A model generated the notes under the pieces. That model was not told the DNA's origin and ran no database searches. It saw nothing but the letters and a program-made list of their open reading frames with translations. 33,291 nt of DNA from an uncultured Alphaproteobacteria bacterium (GTDB lineage Bacteria; Pseudomonadota; Alphaproteobacteria; Rhodobacterales; Rhodobacteraceae): positions 1-33,291 of the forward strand of contig CACBAO010000020.1 of assembly GCA_902537235.1 (NCBI GenBank). The letters are read 5' to 3'. The position numbers and the translations under genes were made by a program. Positions 24,572 to 33,227 of the stretch are shown here, piece by piece. Each line of letters opens with the position of its first letter. Position 1 is the stretch's first letter.

Positions 24572-27500
24572 GTGCCCAGCTTATTCGACATAGCAAGAAG
24601 TGGCGTTCAGTCTTACAGGCAAGCACTCGCCGTAACCGGGCAAAATATCGCCAATATAAACACTGATGGTTACAAGCGCCGAGAAGCTGGACTTACGGAG
24701 GTAAGTTCCGGACAAGGTGGTATTACACAGATTCAAGATGGAACAGGTTTAGGTGTAAGGGTTGAGGAAATTAAGAGGTCTTTCGATGCTTATCTTTTGG
24801 ATAGAAAACGAAATTCGTTTTCTCGGGAAGAGACAGCAACAAACTTCCTTGAAAAAATCAGTGAATTAGAGGACCTACTCTTACCTGGAGATGCGGACCT
24901 TGGTTCATCAATGGGTTTATTTTTTTCTTCTCTTCAAGAAGTAGCAGCGTCGCCAGCTGATGTGGCAGCACGTGTTGTTGCCGTGGAAGAAGGAAAGAAC
25001 GTCGCTGCCACTTTTAGTCGTACATCAGAGGTTCTTAGCCAGTTAAAGACTGGCGCAAAATCACATGCCCAACAAGAAATCGATACTGTAAATATCCTTG
25101 CCAAGGAAATTTTAAATGTGAACTCTAAGCTATTATCAAGCACCACCCAAGGTGGCGCTGCAAATGCACTATTAGACAATAGAGATCGTCTTATTGACGA
25201 ACTGAGTAAAACCCTTGAAGTCACAGTTACATATACCGCAAAAAATGCAGCAATTGTCCGTTTGGGTGGGTCCGGAAGTGGTCCGAAGATAGTTGAGGAA
25301 TCAAAAAGAATTACAATAGGCTTAGATGAAGAAAGCACCGACATTAAGGTCATTCTTGCACCTGGAACGCTTAACAGTCCGACTAATCAGGTAACTAATG
25401 GGGCTTTAAGGGGCTTAATTGATGCCTCCAAAACTGTTGAGCAGACAATTAAAGACCTTGATAGCTTAGCACAAAAGTTTGCTCAAGAAATAAATGATCA
25501 ACATAAAAAGGGGCTCACTTTAGATGGACTAAAGGGCAAGGATATGTTTACCTCCGTGGGTTTTACTTCAACCCAGAACCCAACTAATATGGGGAATACT
25601 ACTGCATCAGCCGTTGCATCAGGTGGCGGTTTAATTAACCCTGATCCGGTAAAACTTGTTTATTCCGAAACAAGAAATGAATGGGTAGCGTACGATCAAC
25701 AGAATAATGAGTTAGGTAGTGACCTTACTTCTATATCTACCCAAGGCATTACAATCACTCTGCTAGGTAGCGCAACAGATGGAGATGAGATTACAATTAA
25801 CCCATCAAATAACTTTTCAAAAGATATGGAGTTTGCTTTAAGGAGAGCAGAAGATATTGCGGCTTCGGCCAGCTTTCTTATCTCAGCAGATACAAAGAAC
25901 CTTAGTGATGCTAGTATATCGGCTGACTCAACGGGAACTGTGCAAGATACCAACCTATCAAAATTAAATAATGTATTTACTAATTCACTTTCGCCTATAT
26001 CAGCTACTGCTTTCTTAAATGATGGATTTGTTGCTTCAATTCCAAAAGCAATGGAAGCAATCCAATTGGCAAGTTTTTCAAAGCAATCAGCCTTACAGTT
26101 TACTTTATCTACAAGTGATCTAACAGCGGCAAACCAATTATCGTTTTCCGTAGGTGGTTCAGCTTACAATTTTGATATAGCATATGGAGACGTGTTTAAG
26201 AAGCTAACAGGTAGTCCCGCCTCTGAGACTTCAGCGATTGGTGCTTGGGAAGACGCGTCTGAAATAGCAAAATATCTTAACTTGGGTGAATTAAAAGCAG
26301 GAAGTACGACACTTCAAAGTCTTGGTATTTTTGCATCTGGAAATGCCGGTAATTTAACCTTATCTTTAGCTTCAGGTGACTTTGCAACCGGAGCTACCAT
26401 AACCGCTGGAGCCTCGACAATTAATGCTGTAAAGCAAAGCTCGGACACTGCCTCAAATATACAAATTTTCACGCGCGAGGGGCGTCACATTGCGGGATCA
26501 CCACTTACAAAATTGGAGAAATCTACATTTATGTCTACAGCCAATGGTTTTTCGGAACAAGCTGTATATAATGCAGAGTACCTCAATTTGCAGGAGCCAA
26601 CGGGCTATCGTGGCCTTAACTTGGAACGGGTCAAACCAGCTGGTAAGTTCTCTATACCGCTTGGAGGAGACGGGGTGGGAAGAAAGGCAAAGCTTGGTTT
26701 AGGCTCCCTGCCTGCAAGTTCTACAACCACAGCATATGAATTGAATCTATATTTTCCTAATCTAGCAGGTGATAGTTTAAGTACAAATATACCAGCAGGT
26801 AGTTCAGCTAAATTTGCTGCAAATCAAATTAATGAAAATATGTCAGACTTGGGAATTAGAGCCTCCGCGAATACTAGAATCGAGTTGTATAGTCTTAGTG
26901 GGAATGGTGAGGTAACCTTTGATATTGAATCTAGAAACCAGAAGCCTATCACTATTTCAACATCCACGACAGCATCAGACTTGACCGCTCTATATGAGTC
27001 TCTTAATCAGCAGGCTGGCCAGGTCGGCATAAATGTATTTCTTTCAAAAGATAAAACAAGAATAGTTCTTGAAAGCGTAGATGGAGAAGATATTTCGCTT
27101 TCATCTTATTCGTCGTCAAATGATTTAACATTTAAGTCACGGTTTGTTGACAAAAACTCTAAGCCTTTAGGTGATAATACGAAAACAATGCATGCTAGAG
27201 GAGATACAGACCCCATAACTTTGGGCTCACTTATAGTACAAAACAACGCTGGTGCAGTTGCTCCCATCAATATAGCCGCTGGCCAAATGGCTCCCGATGG
27301 GACAATATCAGGAGGAGCAGGTCATGGTTTGAGAGTTGGGGATACCATCATTTTAAATGATCACGATGCTAATACACCACCCACAGGCTTGACAGAGGCA
27401 GCACTATCTGATGGCAATTCGGGAACTAGAAGTGGAGGCCCTCTGTACTATGTAAAGTCTGTGGATCCTGAAACTGGAGCTTTTAAACTTGCCACAGGCT

Positions 27501-29239
27501 CCGCAACAGGATCGGACGTAACCCTAACCGCTGCCAATCCAAATGAGCTGAGGTTTTATCAAGTAAAGTTAATTGATGCTGGCCGCTTTGGTGGGACGCT
27601 AAACCTAGAGGCTGCAAGCTCATTTCAGTCAGTGGTAACTGGTGGAGCTACAAATACTGCGACTGCAGACCCTTTAGTTGATGGGCTGGTAAATCAAACA
27701 ACAACTTCTACAGGAGAGAAACAAACTCTTAATTTTAAAATTAATGAACAAATTGACTTCAATGCTGGTGATACTTTAGGTCAAGCGGCCTCAGCTGCTG
27801 CCGCTACATATGGTATCGATATTAACTTTGTAGACGCTTCCTTAGCAAGCGCTGGCACGGCCTTTTCGGCATCGGTATCTAGCTCTTCACTTAAAGAACA
27901 AACAAAATCAGCTTTAACCAAGGCAATGGCTAATTCCCTAAGGGCGACTGCGCCTATATCTTCTATTAAGGGGGTAAAAGTAACAAGTATTCCAGCAGAC
28001 GGCTCATCACTAACTGTATCATTCAATGGACAAAATTATCTCTTAACTATGGTAAAGGGCGAAGTAGTTGTAACTGGTGGCGAAACAGATAGAGTTTCAG
28101 CTTATTTTGAAGCTGTTACTGGAGGATATGCTCTAAAGGTAGCGGCTCCCGATGGTGTTTTAACCGGTGCGCAATTTTCTGTTCCTACGACCGTCTCAGG
28201 GAATACGGATGCAGCAACACTTTTTGGAATGACCCCTGCGACAGTAACTAAAACTATTATTGGTCGAAGCGTTAACTTCACAGCAGGTACAACTAAAACC
28301 TTTCCCGTTTCAGTAAATGGAACTGCACAGAATATTACCGTGACAACAACCGCTGCAAACACATTCAATATTGCCGGAGGTGCCGCTACTTTTTTGTGGG
28401 TTGATGACTCTGGTGGCAAAGGACATTTGCAAATTACAGTTACTGGGGATAGCACCGCATTGACTTTCGAAAACAATAATAACGCTGAGGCAGTAGGACT
28501 GAAGACAGCTGATATATTGGCTTATGTGAAAGACGAAGATCTCATACTTGAGACTACTGATGGTCAAGTACTAGATGTTGCGGCATCAGGGTCCACGCCT
28601 ATGTCAAGTTTATCATCTGAAAACTTCAAACTTACCAATTTACCTCCTGAAGAACTGATAGTGATAGTAAATGGTGGTGGAGCAAGAAAAATAGCGGCGA
28701 GCTTTGATAGTAATCCACCTGCATTGGAGGAAATTACCCCAGAATTAAAAATTAAAGTAACCAACGACGCAGGAAATGTAATTGATATATTAGATAAAGA
28801 AACTGGGCATTCAATTGCCACTCGGCAACTTGATAATGCGGGTGCTGCTAGTGCACTTGGTTTCTTATTCAAGATTGACGGAAGAGCCGTAGGTGGTGAT
28901 ATTTTTAATTTTTCTGCGAACTCTGGTGGAGTTGGCGATAATCGAAATATTAGTGCAGTTCTCGAATTGCAAAGAGAAAAGAATGGTAAAGGTGGCTTTC
29001 AGCAAATTTTTTCAAATATTGTCTCTAAAGTTGGATCACAAGTTAAATCAGGAAAGCTTAATGTGGAAGCAGCTGAAGCGATGAGAGAAGCTAGTGAAGA
29101 AGCAGAGGCACAATTTTCTGGAGTAAATTTAGACAGTCAAGCGGCTGCACTAATAGAGTTCCAACAAGCCTATCAGGCATCTTCACGCATTTTGCAAACA
29201 GCGCGTGAGCTCTTTCAAACATTAATTGATACGATATGA
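24572..29239 (+). CDS. flgK: FlgK, giant hook-filament junction protein
   Basis: A 1555-residue FlgK is far above the family norm of about 450-700. The N-terminal half carries FlgK signatures: SLFDIARSGVQSYRQALAVT then GQNIANINTDGYKRREAGLT, an SFDAYLLDRKRNSFSREETA block, DLGSSMGLFFSSLQEVAASP, and NALLDNRDRLIDELSKTLEV. The C-terminus is the normal D0 end, EEAEAQFSGVNLDSQAAALI then EFQQAYQASSRILQTARELF. Between them lies about 1000 residues of Ser/Thr/Ala/Gly-rich surface modules. One at about residues 905-990 (GHGLRVGDTIIL ... YYVKSVDPETGAFKLATG) resembles a phage-tail small domain also seen in FliC. It starts with GTG and has a weak ribosome-binding site. FlgN is its likely chaperone. Confidence 0.92.
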   Translation: MPSLFDIARSGVQSYRQALAVTGQNIANINTDGYKRREAGLTEVSSGQGGITQIQDGTGLGVRVEEIKRSFDAYLLDRKRNSFSREETATNFLEKISELEDLLLPGDADLGSSMGLFFSSLQEVAASPADVAARVVAVEEGKNVAATFSRTSEVLSQLKTGAKSHAQQEIDTVNILAKEILNVNSKLLSSTTQGGAANALLDNRDRLIDELSKTLEVTVTYTAKNAAIVRLGGSGSGPKIVEESKRITIGLDEESTDIKVILAPGTLNSPTNQVTNGALRGLIDASKTVEQTIKDLDSLAQKFAQEINDQHKKGLTLDGLKGKDMFTSVGFTSTQNPTNMGNTTASAVASGGGLINPDPVKLVYSETRNEWVAYDQQNNELGSDLTSISTQGITITLLGSATDGDEITINPSNNFSKDMEFALRRAEDIAASASFLISADTKNLSDASISADSTGTVQDTNLSKLNNVFTNSLSPISATAFLNDGFVASIPKAMEAIQLASFSKQSALQFTLSTSDLTAANQLSFSVGGSAYNFDIAYGDVFKKLTGSPASETSAIGAWEDASEIAKYLNLGELKAGSTTLQSLGIFASGNAGNLTLSLASGDFATGATITAGASTINAVKQSSDTASNIQIFTREGRHIAGSPLTKLEKSTFMSTANGFSEQAVYNAEYLNLQEPTGYRGLNLERVKPAGKFSIPLGGDGVGRKAKLGLGSLPASSTTTAYELNLYFPNLAGDSLSTNIPAGSSAKFAANQINENMSDLGIRASANTRIELYSLSGNGEVTFDIESRNQKPITISTSTTASDLTALYESLNQQAGQVGINVFLSKDKTRIVLESVDGEDISLSSYSSSNDLTFKSRFVDKNSKPLGDNTKTMHARGDTDPITLGSLIVQNNAGAVAPINIAAGQMAPDGTISGGAGHGLRVGDTIILNDHDANTPPTGLTEAALSDGNSGTRSGGPLYYVKSVDPETGAFKLATGSATGSDVTLTAANPNELRFYQVKLIDAGRFGGTLNLEAASSFQSVVTGGATNTATADPLVDGLVNQTTTSTGEKQTLNFKINEQIDFNAGDTLGQAASAAAATYGIDINFVDASLASAGTAFSASVSSSSLKEQTKSALTKAMANSLRATAPISSIKGVKVTSIPADGSSLTVSFNGQNYLLTMVKGEVVVTGGETDRVSAYFEAVTGGYALKVAAPDGVLTGAQFSVPTTVSGNTDAATLFGMTPATVTKTIIGRSVNFTAGTTKTFPVSVNGTAQNITVTTTAANTFNIAGGAATFLWVDDSGGKGHLQITVTGDSTALTFENNNNAEAVGLKTADILAYVKDEDLILETTDGQVLDVAASGSTPMSSLSSENFKLTNLPPEELIVIVNGGGARKIAASFDSNPPALEEITPELKIKVTNDAGNVIDILDKETGHSIATRQLDNAGAASALGFLFKIDGRAVGGDIFNFSANSGGVGDNRNISAVLELQREKNGKGGFQQIFSNIVSKVGSQVKSGKLNVEAAEAMREASEEAEAQFSGVNLDSQAAALIEFQQAYQASSRILQTARELFQTLIDTI

Positions 29240-29247
29240 GGTAATCA

Positions 29248-30534
29248 ATGGAAGTAAGCACAAAATTATTTAACGCACAAGCTACCAAGAACTTTAGTAA
29301 GATCAACGAACAGATTCAAGACACCCAAGCGAAGATTGCTTCTGGTAAAAGTTTTTTGAAAGCTTCAGATGATCCTGTGACAGCATCGAACTTATCTGCG
29401 AAGCGAGAACAAAAACTTCTTTTAGAAAGATTTATTAAGAATGGCAATACTGCAAAAACACGTCTTGATTTGGCCGATAGTGGGCTTAATCAAGTGATAA
29501 GTGTTTTAACTAGATTTAGCGAATTATCAATTCAAGCTGCAAACGATACTAATGGTGTGGATGATAGATTAGCGATGGTCAAAGAAATGGAGGAACTTGC
29601 TACTCTAGTGCTTGAAATAACAAATACTCAAGACGCTAATGGCAAAAGTATTTTTGCTGGATTTAAAGCCGCAACTAGTGCCTTCAATAAAAGACTCGAT
29701 GGAACAGTTGAGTATGTTGGAGATCGTGGAAAACACGCTTTACAGGTATCCGAAAACATGAAGGTAGTTTCGGGACTTGATGGAGGTACTGTTTTTGGTT
29801 CCATTAAAACCGATTTTGGCCGAAAGAGTATTTTTGAGATATTGGAAAATTCAATAAATGCAGCAAAAACGGCAAGTCAGGTTAGTAGTCAAGGAACGGC
29901 CCCAGCAAAAGCCGAGTTAGAACTCGCCGTTTCGAGAAATCCTCAGAATTGGTCTTTTGATTTAGAGGGTAGTGAAGGGAAAATAAATATAAACATGAAT
30001 CTTTCCCAGGCAAGCATCTCTGATCTTAAAGATCAAATAAATCTAAACACCGATAAAACAGGAATAATAGCGACTTATGATGAAACAACCAAAAAAATTA
30101 CATTGAGTGAAAAATATGCGGGATCAATCGTAATCTCCAATTTAGAAATTGAAGGGGTAAATAACGCAACAAGAGAGCCAGAATTCTATTTCAACATGGA
30201 GAGTATAGACGGCGAAGGAAATAAAATTGGGCACCCACGTCAAATTGTTGACAAAGATCAAGTCATGTCTACTTCGGTAGGAGATATAAAAAAGTCTATC
30301 AATCATATAAGTAATCAATTGGCCTTCATCGGCGCTCAAACAAGAAAAACTGATCAACAACTGAATTTCTTAGGGGAACGTTTAACTATTGTAACAACTG
30401 AAGTATCTGAACTTGGTGATGCTGACTTAACCAAACTAGTAACTGATCTGCAAGCTACCATTGTTAATAGAGATGCCGCTCAGGCTGCTTTTGTTAAGAT
30501 TGGTCAACAGAGTTTATTCGATTTTCTCAGGTAA
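29248..30534 (+). CDS. flgL: FlgL, hook-filament junction protein (HAP3)
   Basis: The 428-residue product has the flagellin-like N-terminus FNAQATKNFSKINEQIQDTQ and AKIASGKSFLKASDDPVTAS, a FlgL/flagellin D1 region (ELSIQAANDTNGVDDRLAMV), a middle FlgL-type beta domain, and the C-terminus NRDAAQAAFVKIGQQSLFDF. It links FlgK to the filament. Its size is normal, unlike FlgE and FlgK. The ribosome-binding site is GAGG, 6 bases upstream. It ends 8 bases before the fliC sigma-54 site. Confidence 0.95.
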   Translation: MEVSTKLFNAQATKNFSKINEQIQDTQAKIASGKSFLKASDDPVTASNLSAKREQKLLLERFIKNGNTAKTRLDLADSGLNQVISVLTRFSELSIQAANDTNGVDDRLAMVKEMEELATLVLEITNTQDANGKSIFAGFKAATSAFNKRLDGTVEYVGDRGKHALQVSENMKVVSGLDGGTVFGSIKTDFGRKSIFEILENSINAAKTASQVSSQGTAPAKAELELAVSRNPQNWSFDLEGSEGKININMNLSQASISDLKDQINLNTDKTGIIATYDETTKKITLSEKYAGSIVISNLEIEGVNNATREPEFYFNMESIDGEGNKIGHPRQIVDKDQVMSTSVGDIKKSINHISNQLAFIGAQTRKTDQQLNFLGERLTIVTTEVSELGDADLTKLVTDLQATIVNRDAAQAAFVKIGQQSLFDFLR

Positions 30535-30542
30535 CAACAAGT

Positions 30543-30558
30543 TGGCACAGTAAATGCA
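30543..30558 (+). promoter_or_regulatory. Sigma-54 promoter for flagellin
   Basis: TGGCACAGTAAATGCA has the invariant GG and GC correctly spaced and a perfect TGGCAC half. It ends 33 bases before the fliC ATG. I see no sigma-28 element in this gap, so flagellin looks directly sigma-54 driven. Confidence 0.85.
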
Positions 30559-30591
30559 TATTAAAAGTGAAAAAAAAACAGGTAGAAAGAT

Positions 30592-32733
30592 ATGAGTACT
30601 ATAGGATCTAACATAGCAGCACTTAAATCTCTGCATAATTTGAGGTTAAATGAGGACGGGTTTGCTAAAGCGACTGAAAGACTCTCATCAGGTAAAAGGC
30701 TCAACAGTGCCGGAGACGATGCTGCAGGTGCAGCGATTGTTAATAGAATGTCCTCTCAAATAGCTGGAATGAACGTGGCAATAAGAAACGCTGGCGATGC
30801 TATTTCTATGTCTCAGGTTGCTGAAGGTGCTTTGCACGAAGTCTCAGAAATTTTGCAACGAATGAGGGAATTGGCGGTACAGGCAGCTAATGGATCCTAC
30901 AGTGGTGCAGATCGCGTATCTTTAAACCAGGAAATAGTATCATTAAAAAAAGAATTAATACGAATTGGTGAGACAACGACATTTAACACCACGAAGCTAT
31001 TAAATGGAACTTTTCAAGATACGGAATTCGAAATTAGTTTCGACGAGTCGCCACAACATACACATTCATTAAGTATCGAAGATATAAGACCAAACAAAAT
31101 TGGTATGTGGAATATGTCTTCGCAAACAGAAAAATCAGTTGAAGTATCCACAGTGGCTGCCTATCACGCAACTAACGCGCCAGTAATCACTACAACAGCT
31201 GATCATGGCTTAGAGGTAGGCGACATTATTACCTATGTTAATAGTGGATCAGCTACTGAACAAATCATTGGTTTAGAATCAGGCAGATCATACAAAGTTG
31301 AGGCTAGGGCTGCTTCCAACACATTTACACTTTGCGATATTGACGGTACTGATGTTGCGTATGGGGCCGGACACTCTAACCTCGGTGACGGCACGGGCGC
31401 AAAATTTTTTCTTAATACTCTCGGAAACGCTCCATCAGTAGGAATCACTGGTGCAGCCACTCCTGTTTCATCAGAAATCTTAGGCGCAGAAGAGTTAGAA
31501 ATCTATGGTTATGTCGGTAAGGAAACAGCAAGATTTAAAAGTGGCGCGACGGCAAGAGATATCGCAAACTCTGTTATGGCTGTAGAGAGTAAAACTGGCG
31601 TTGTAGCGTCTGCTTCTACTCATGCTAGGCTCACACTTAATCCTGACGACTCAACAGATGGATTTACGGTTATTGCATTTGACTTGTACGGAATGAATAC
31701 AACTGCAATACCTATCACAGCGAGTGTAAAGTTTGGTACTGGAAATAATTCAGCATATCCAGATCTCTCTGATTTAAGAGACAAAATTAATGGCTTTGCA
31801 GGTGATACTGGAATTAATGCTAGACTATCGTCTGATGGTTCTTATCTCGATTTAACGTCCCCCGACGGCTATGATATAGTTATTGATAATTTTGATTTAC
31901 CAAACCAATCTCGTACATCTTACAACGCAACAAAGACAGCCAATGCTGCAGGCATAACATCAGCGAATCCTGCTGTTGTAACGTCAACAGCACATGGTTT
32001 TTCTGATGGCGATATAGTTAGAGTAAATCTAGCTGCAACCGAACAGCAAACTTGGTTAACTGAAGGTGCGCAATACGTTATTACAAGCGCAACTGCTGAC
32101 ACCTTTCAGCTTGGCACCTACGATGCTAGCGGAACGATCACAAAAGTAGACTCGTCTGGTGGAAATGATAATGACGCCGCAGTTACATTTACCAAAGTAG
32201 AAAAAGGCCTTAGTATTCAGACTTTAGATAGAGACGAAAATCCTAAAGGTACTACCGTTACTCTGGTTGACAAAGAAATAGCTGCAAATTCTAGTCCAGT
32301 TGGGCTAAACTCGGCTAGACTTACAGGCCAAGTAGTATTTGAGTCACCTAATGTTTTTACAGTTACTCCGAAGGATGATCAAAGCTTATTTAGAGATGAT
32401 CCAGAGTCGGCTAGTCTCAGAAAAATTTCAGATATGGATGTTTTAACGGTGCGTAATGCACAGCGAATGATGTCAGCTGTAGATGGTGCTCTACGAAAAG
32501 TTGATGCCGAAAGAGGAGATCTTGGCGCAACTATGAATAGAATGGAGCATACTATAGATAACCTTTCTAATATCGTTGTTAATACAACAGTTTCGCGTGG
32601 AAGAATTGAAGATGCAGATATGGCTGAGGAGTCTGTAAACCTCTCAAAGAGCCAAGTTCTTCAACAGGCTGCTACTGCGATGCTGGCTCAGGCGAACCAA
32701 TCGATGCAATCAGTGTTAGATTTGCTCAGGTAA
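30592..32733 (+). CDS. fliC: FliC flagellin with composite surface region
   Basis: The 713-residue flagellin has conserved ends: N-terminal SLHNLRLNEDGFAKATERLS then SGKRLNSAGDDAAGAAIVNR (residues 14-53) and QVAEGALHEVSEILQRMREL (residues 75-94), and C-terminal AERGDLGATMNRMEHTIDNL (residues 639-658) then SQVLQQAATAMLAQANQSMQ (residues 687-706). Residues about 150-600 form the surface. Two similar modules occur at about 193-275 (NAPVITTTADHGLEVGDIIT ... SNTFTLCDIDG) and 450-535 (NPAVVTSTAHGFSDGDIVRV ... ADTFQLGTYDASG), resembling the small E1-FCCH-like beta domain of phage tail proteins. Between them, near residues 318-345 and 390-430, are two flagellin_IN-like units (TARDIANSVMA, LSDLRDKINGFAGDTGINAR). 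FliD, FliS and FlaG do not follow. Confidence 0.97.
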   Translation: MSTIGSNIAALKSLHNLRLNEDGFAKATERLSSGKRLNSAGDDAAGAAIVNRMSSQIAGMNVAIRNAGDAISMSQVAEGALHEVSEILQRMRELAVQAANGSYSGADRVSLNQEIVSLKKELIRIGETTTFNTTKLLNGTFQDTEFEISFDESPQHTHSLSIEDIRPNKIGMWNMSSQTEKSVEVSTVAAYHATNAPVITTTADHGLEVGDIITYVNSGSATEQIIGLESGRSYKVEARAASNTFTLCDIDGTDVAYGAGHSNLGDGTGAKFFLNTLGNAPSVGITGAATPVSSEILGAEELEIYGYVGKETARFKSGATARDIANSVMAVESKTGVVASASTHARLTLNPDDSTDGFTVIAFDLYGMNTTAIPITASVKFGTGNNSAYPDLSDLRDKINGFAGDTGINARLSSDGSYLDLTSPDGYDIVIDNFDLPNQSRTSYNATKTANAAGITSANPAVVTSTAHGFSDGDIVRVNLAATEQQTWLTEGAQYVITSATADTFQLGTYDASGTITKVDSSGGNDNDAAVTFTKVEKGLSIQTLDRDENPKGTTVTLVDKEIAANSSPVGLNSARLTGQVVFESPNVFTVTPKDDQSLFRDDPESASLRKISDMDVLTVRNAQRMMSAVDGALRKVDAERGDLGATMNRMEHTIDNLSNIVVNTTVSRGRIEDADMAEESVNLSKSQVLQQAATAMLAQANQSMQSVLDLLR

Positions 32734-32902
32734 TTGGAGAGCCTAAATGAGTAACGAGTACGAGAGTTCATGTTTTCTAAGGTCAAGTAATAGAGCCACG
32801 TGAATTTTCATAGTAAAGGTAAACTTAGGTTGTTGGAGCAACCCGGTTACAAGTGTAGGTCAAGACGACTTTGTTTCCGTAGTTTAACTGAGCCAGCATC
32901 GC
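32677..32902. repeat. 15-bp inverted repeat linking fliC 3' end and downstream ORF
   Basis: GCGATGCTGGCTCAG occurs at 32677-32691 inside fliC and, reverse-complemented, at 32888-32902 inside the minus-strand ORF. Similarity continues on either side (GGCTGC upstream, AAC downstream after three mismatches). Both copies are read in the same codon frame, giving AMLAQ in each protein. Confidence 0.9.
32747..32803 (+). CDS. Tiny ORF (18 codons) after fliC with strong ribosome-binding site
   Basis: Fourteen bases after the fliC stop, GGAGA (32736-32740) precedes an ATG by 6 bases. The frame reads MSNEYESSCFLRSSNRAT and stops. The ribosome-binding site is better than those of most genes here, yet the ORF is too short to be a typical gene. 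It may be a leader or the stub of a longer gene cut by a rearrangement. The first codons lie in the left copy of an inverted repeat. Confidence 0.35.
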   Translation: MSNEYESSCFLRSSNRAT

Positions 32903-33064
32903 AATGGCAGCCACTTTAATTTTCATTAAAGTAAATGGCGCCGCAAAGTTTATGGAGGAGAGAACGACGCCATTGTTCCTGTGAATAAAAAAGCCTCCGT
33001 CTTTATTTTGTTTATTCACTATTATTCTTATTTCCTCATACTCCCTTAAACTCTGTAGAGTCAC
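32825..33064 (-). CDS. Hypothetical 79-residue ORF with flagellin C-terminus-like stretch
   Basis: Not recognised as a known family. It starts with GTG at 33064 and overlaps the upstream minus-strand ORF by 29 bases in another frame. The first half looks beta-rich (EEIRIIVNKQNKDGGFFIHR). The second half reads INFAAPFTLMKIKVAAIAML then AQLNYGNKVVLTY, which aligns partly with the flagellin D0 end (AATAMLAQANQSMQSVLDLL in the fliC next door), including identical codons for AMLAQ. It is either a genuine small protein that acquired this segment or a decayed flagellin remnant. No clear ribosome-binding site. Confidence 0.4.
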   Translation of the reverse strand: MTLQSLREYEEIRIIVNKQNKDGGFFIHRNNGVVLSSINFAAPFTLMKIKVAAIAMLAQLNYGNKVVLTYTCNRVAPTT

Positions 33065-33227
33065 CCAAACCCATCTTTCTAGTATTAATATAGTATTTCG
33101 TTTCTGATGTTAATATCCGGCTACCTAACATTTCACCAGCAGCTTTAATTCTTATTTCTTTCGTTTCAATAAATGATAATTTTGCGTCTTCTGGTAAGTC
33201 ATCTATTGTTTTTGCATAGTTATACAT
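33036..33227 (-). CDS. Hypothetical 63-residue protein
   Basis: Not recognised. The preferred start is the ATG at 33227, behind AGGAAG about 4 bases upstream; an in-frame ATG at 33239 is an alternative. The product is a charged soluble protein (TIDDLPEDAKLSFIETKEIR, KAAGEMLGSRILTSETKYYI) with a helix-then-strand look. It lies on the strand opposite to the flagellar operon, inside the inverted-repeat pair. If the segment were inverted it would be read with fliC. Confidence 0.5.
   Translation of the reverse strand: MYNYAKTIDDLPEDAKLSFIETKEIRIKAAGEMLGSRILTSETKYYINTRKMGLGDSTEFKGV

Noticed and set aside
28102-28872. Several long minus-strand ORFs within flgK (and similar ones in flgE and flgI)
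   Set aside because: They are shadows of strongly coding plus-strand frames, lack ribosome-binding sites, and have no recognisable motifs.
29465-29482. GCCGATAG as a sigma-28 -10 element
   Set aside because: It lies inside the conserved flgL coding sequence (DLADSGL) and lacks a convincing -35 half at the right spacing.
32828-32843. GGTTG-CAACC hairpin as a terminator for fliC
   Set aside because: The stem has only five pairs and no T-run follows on either strand.
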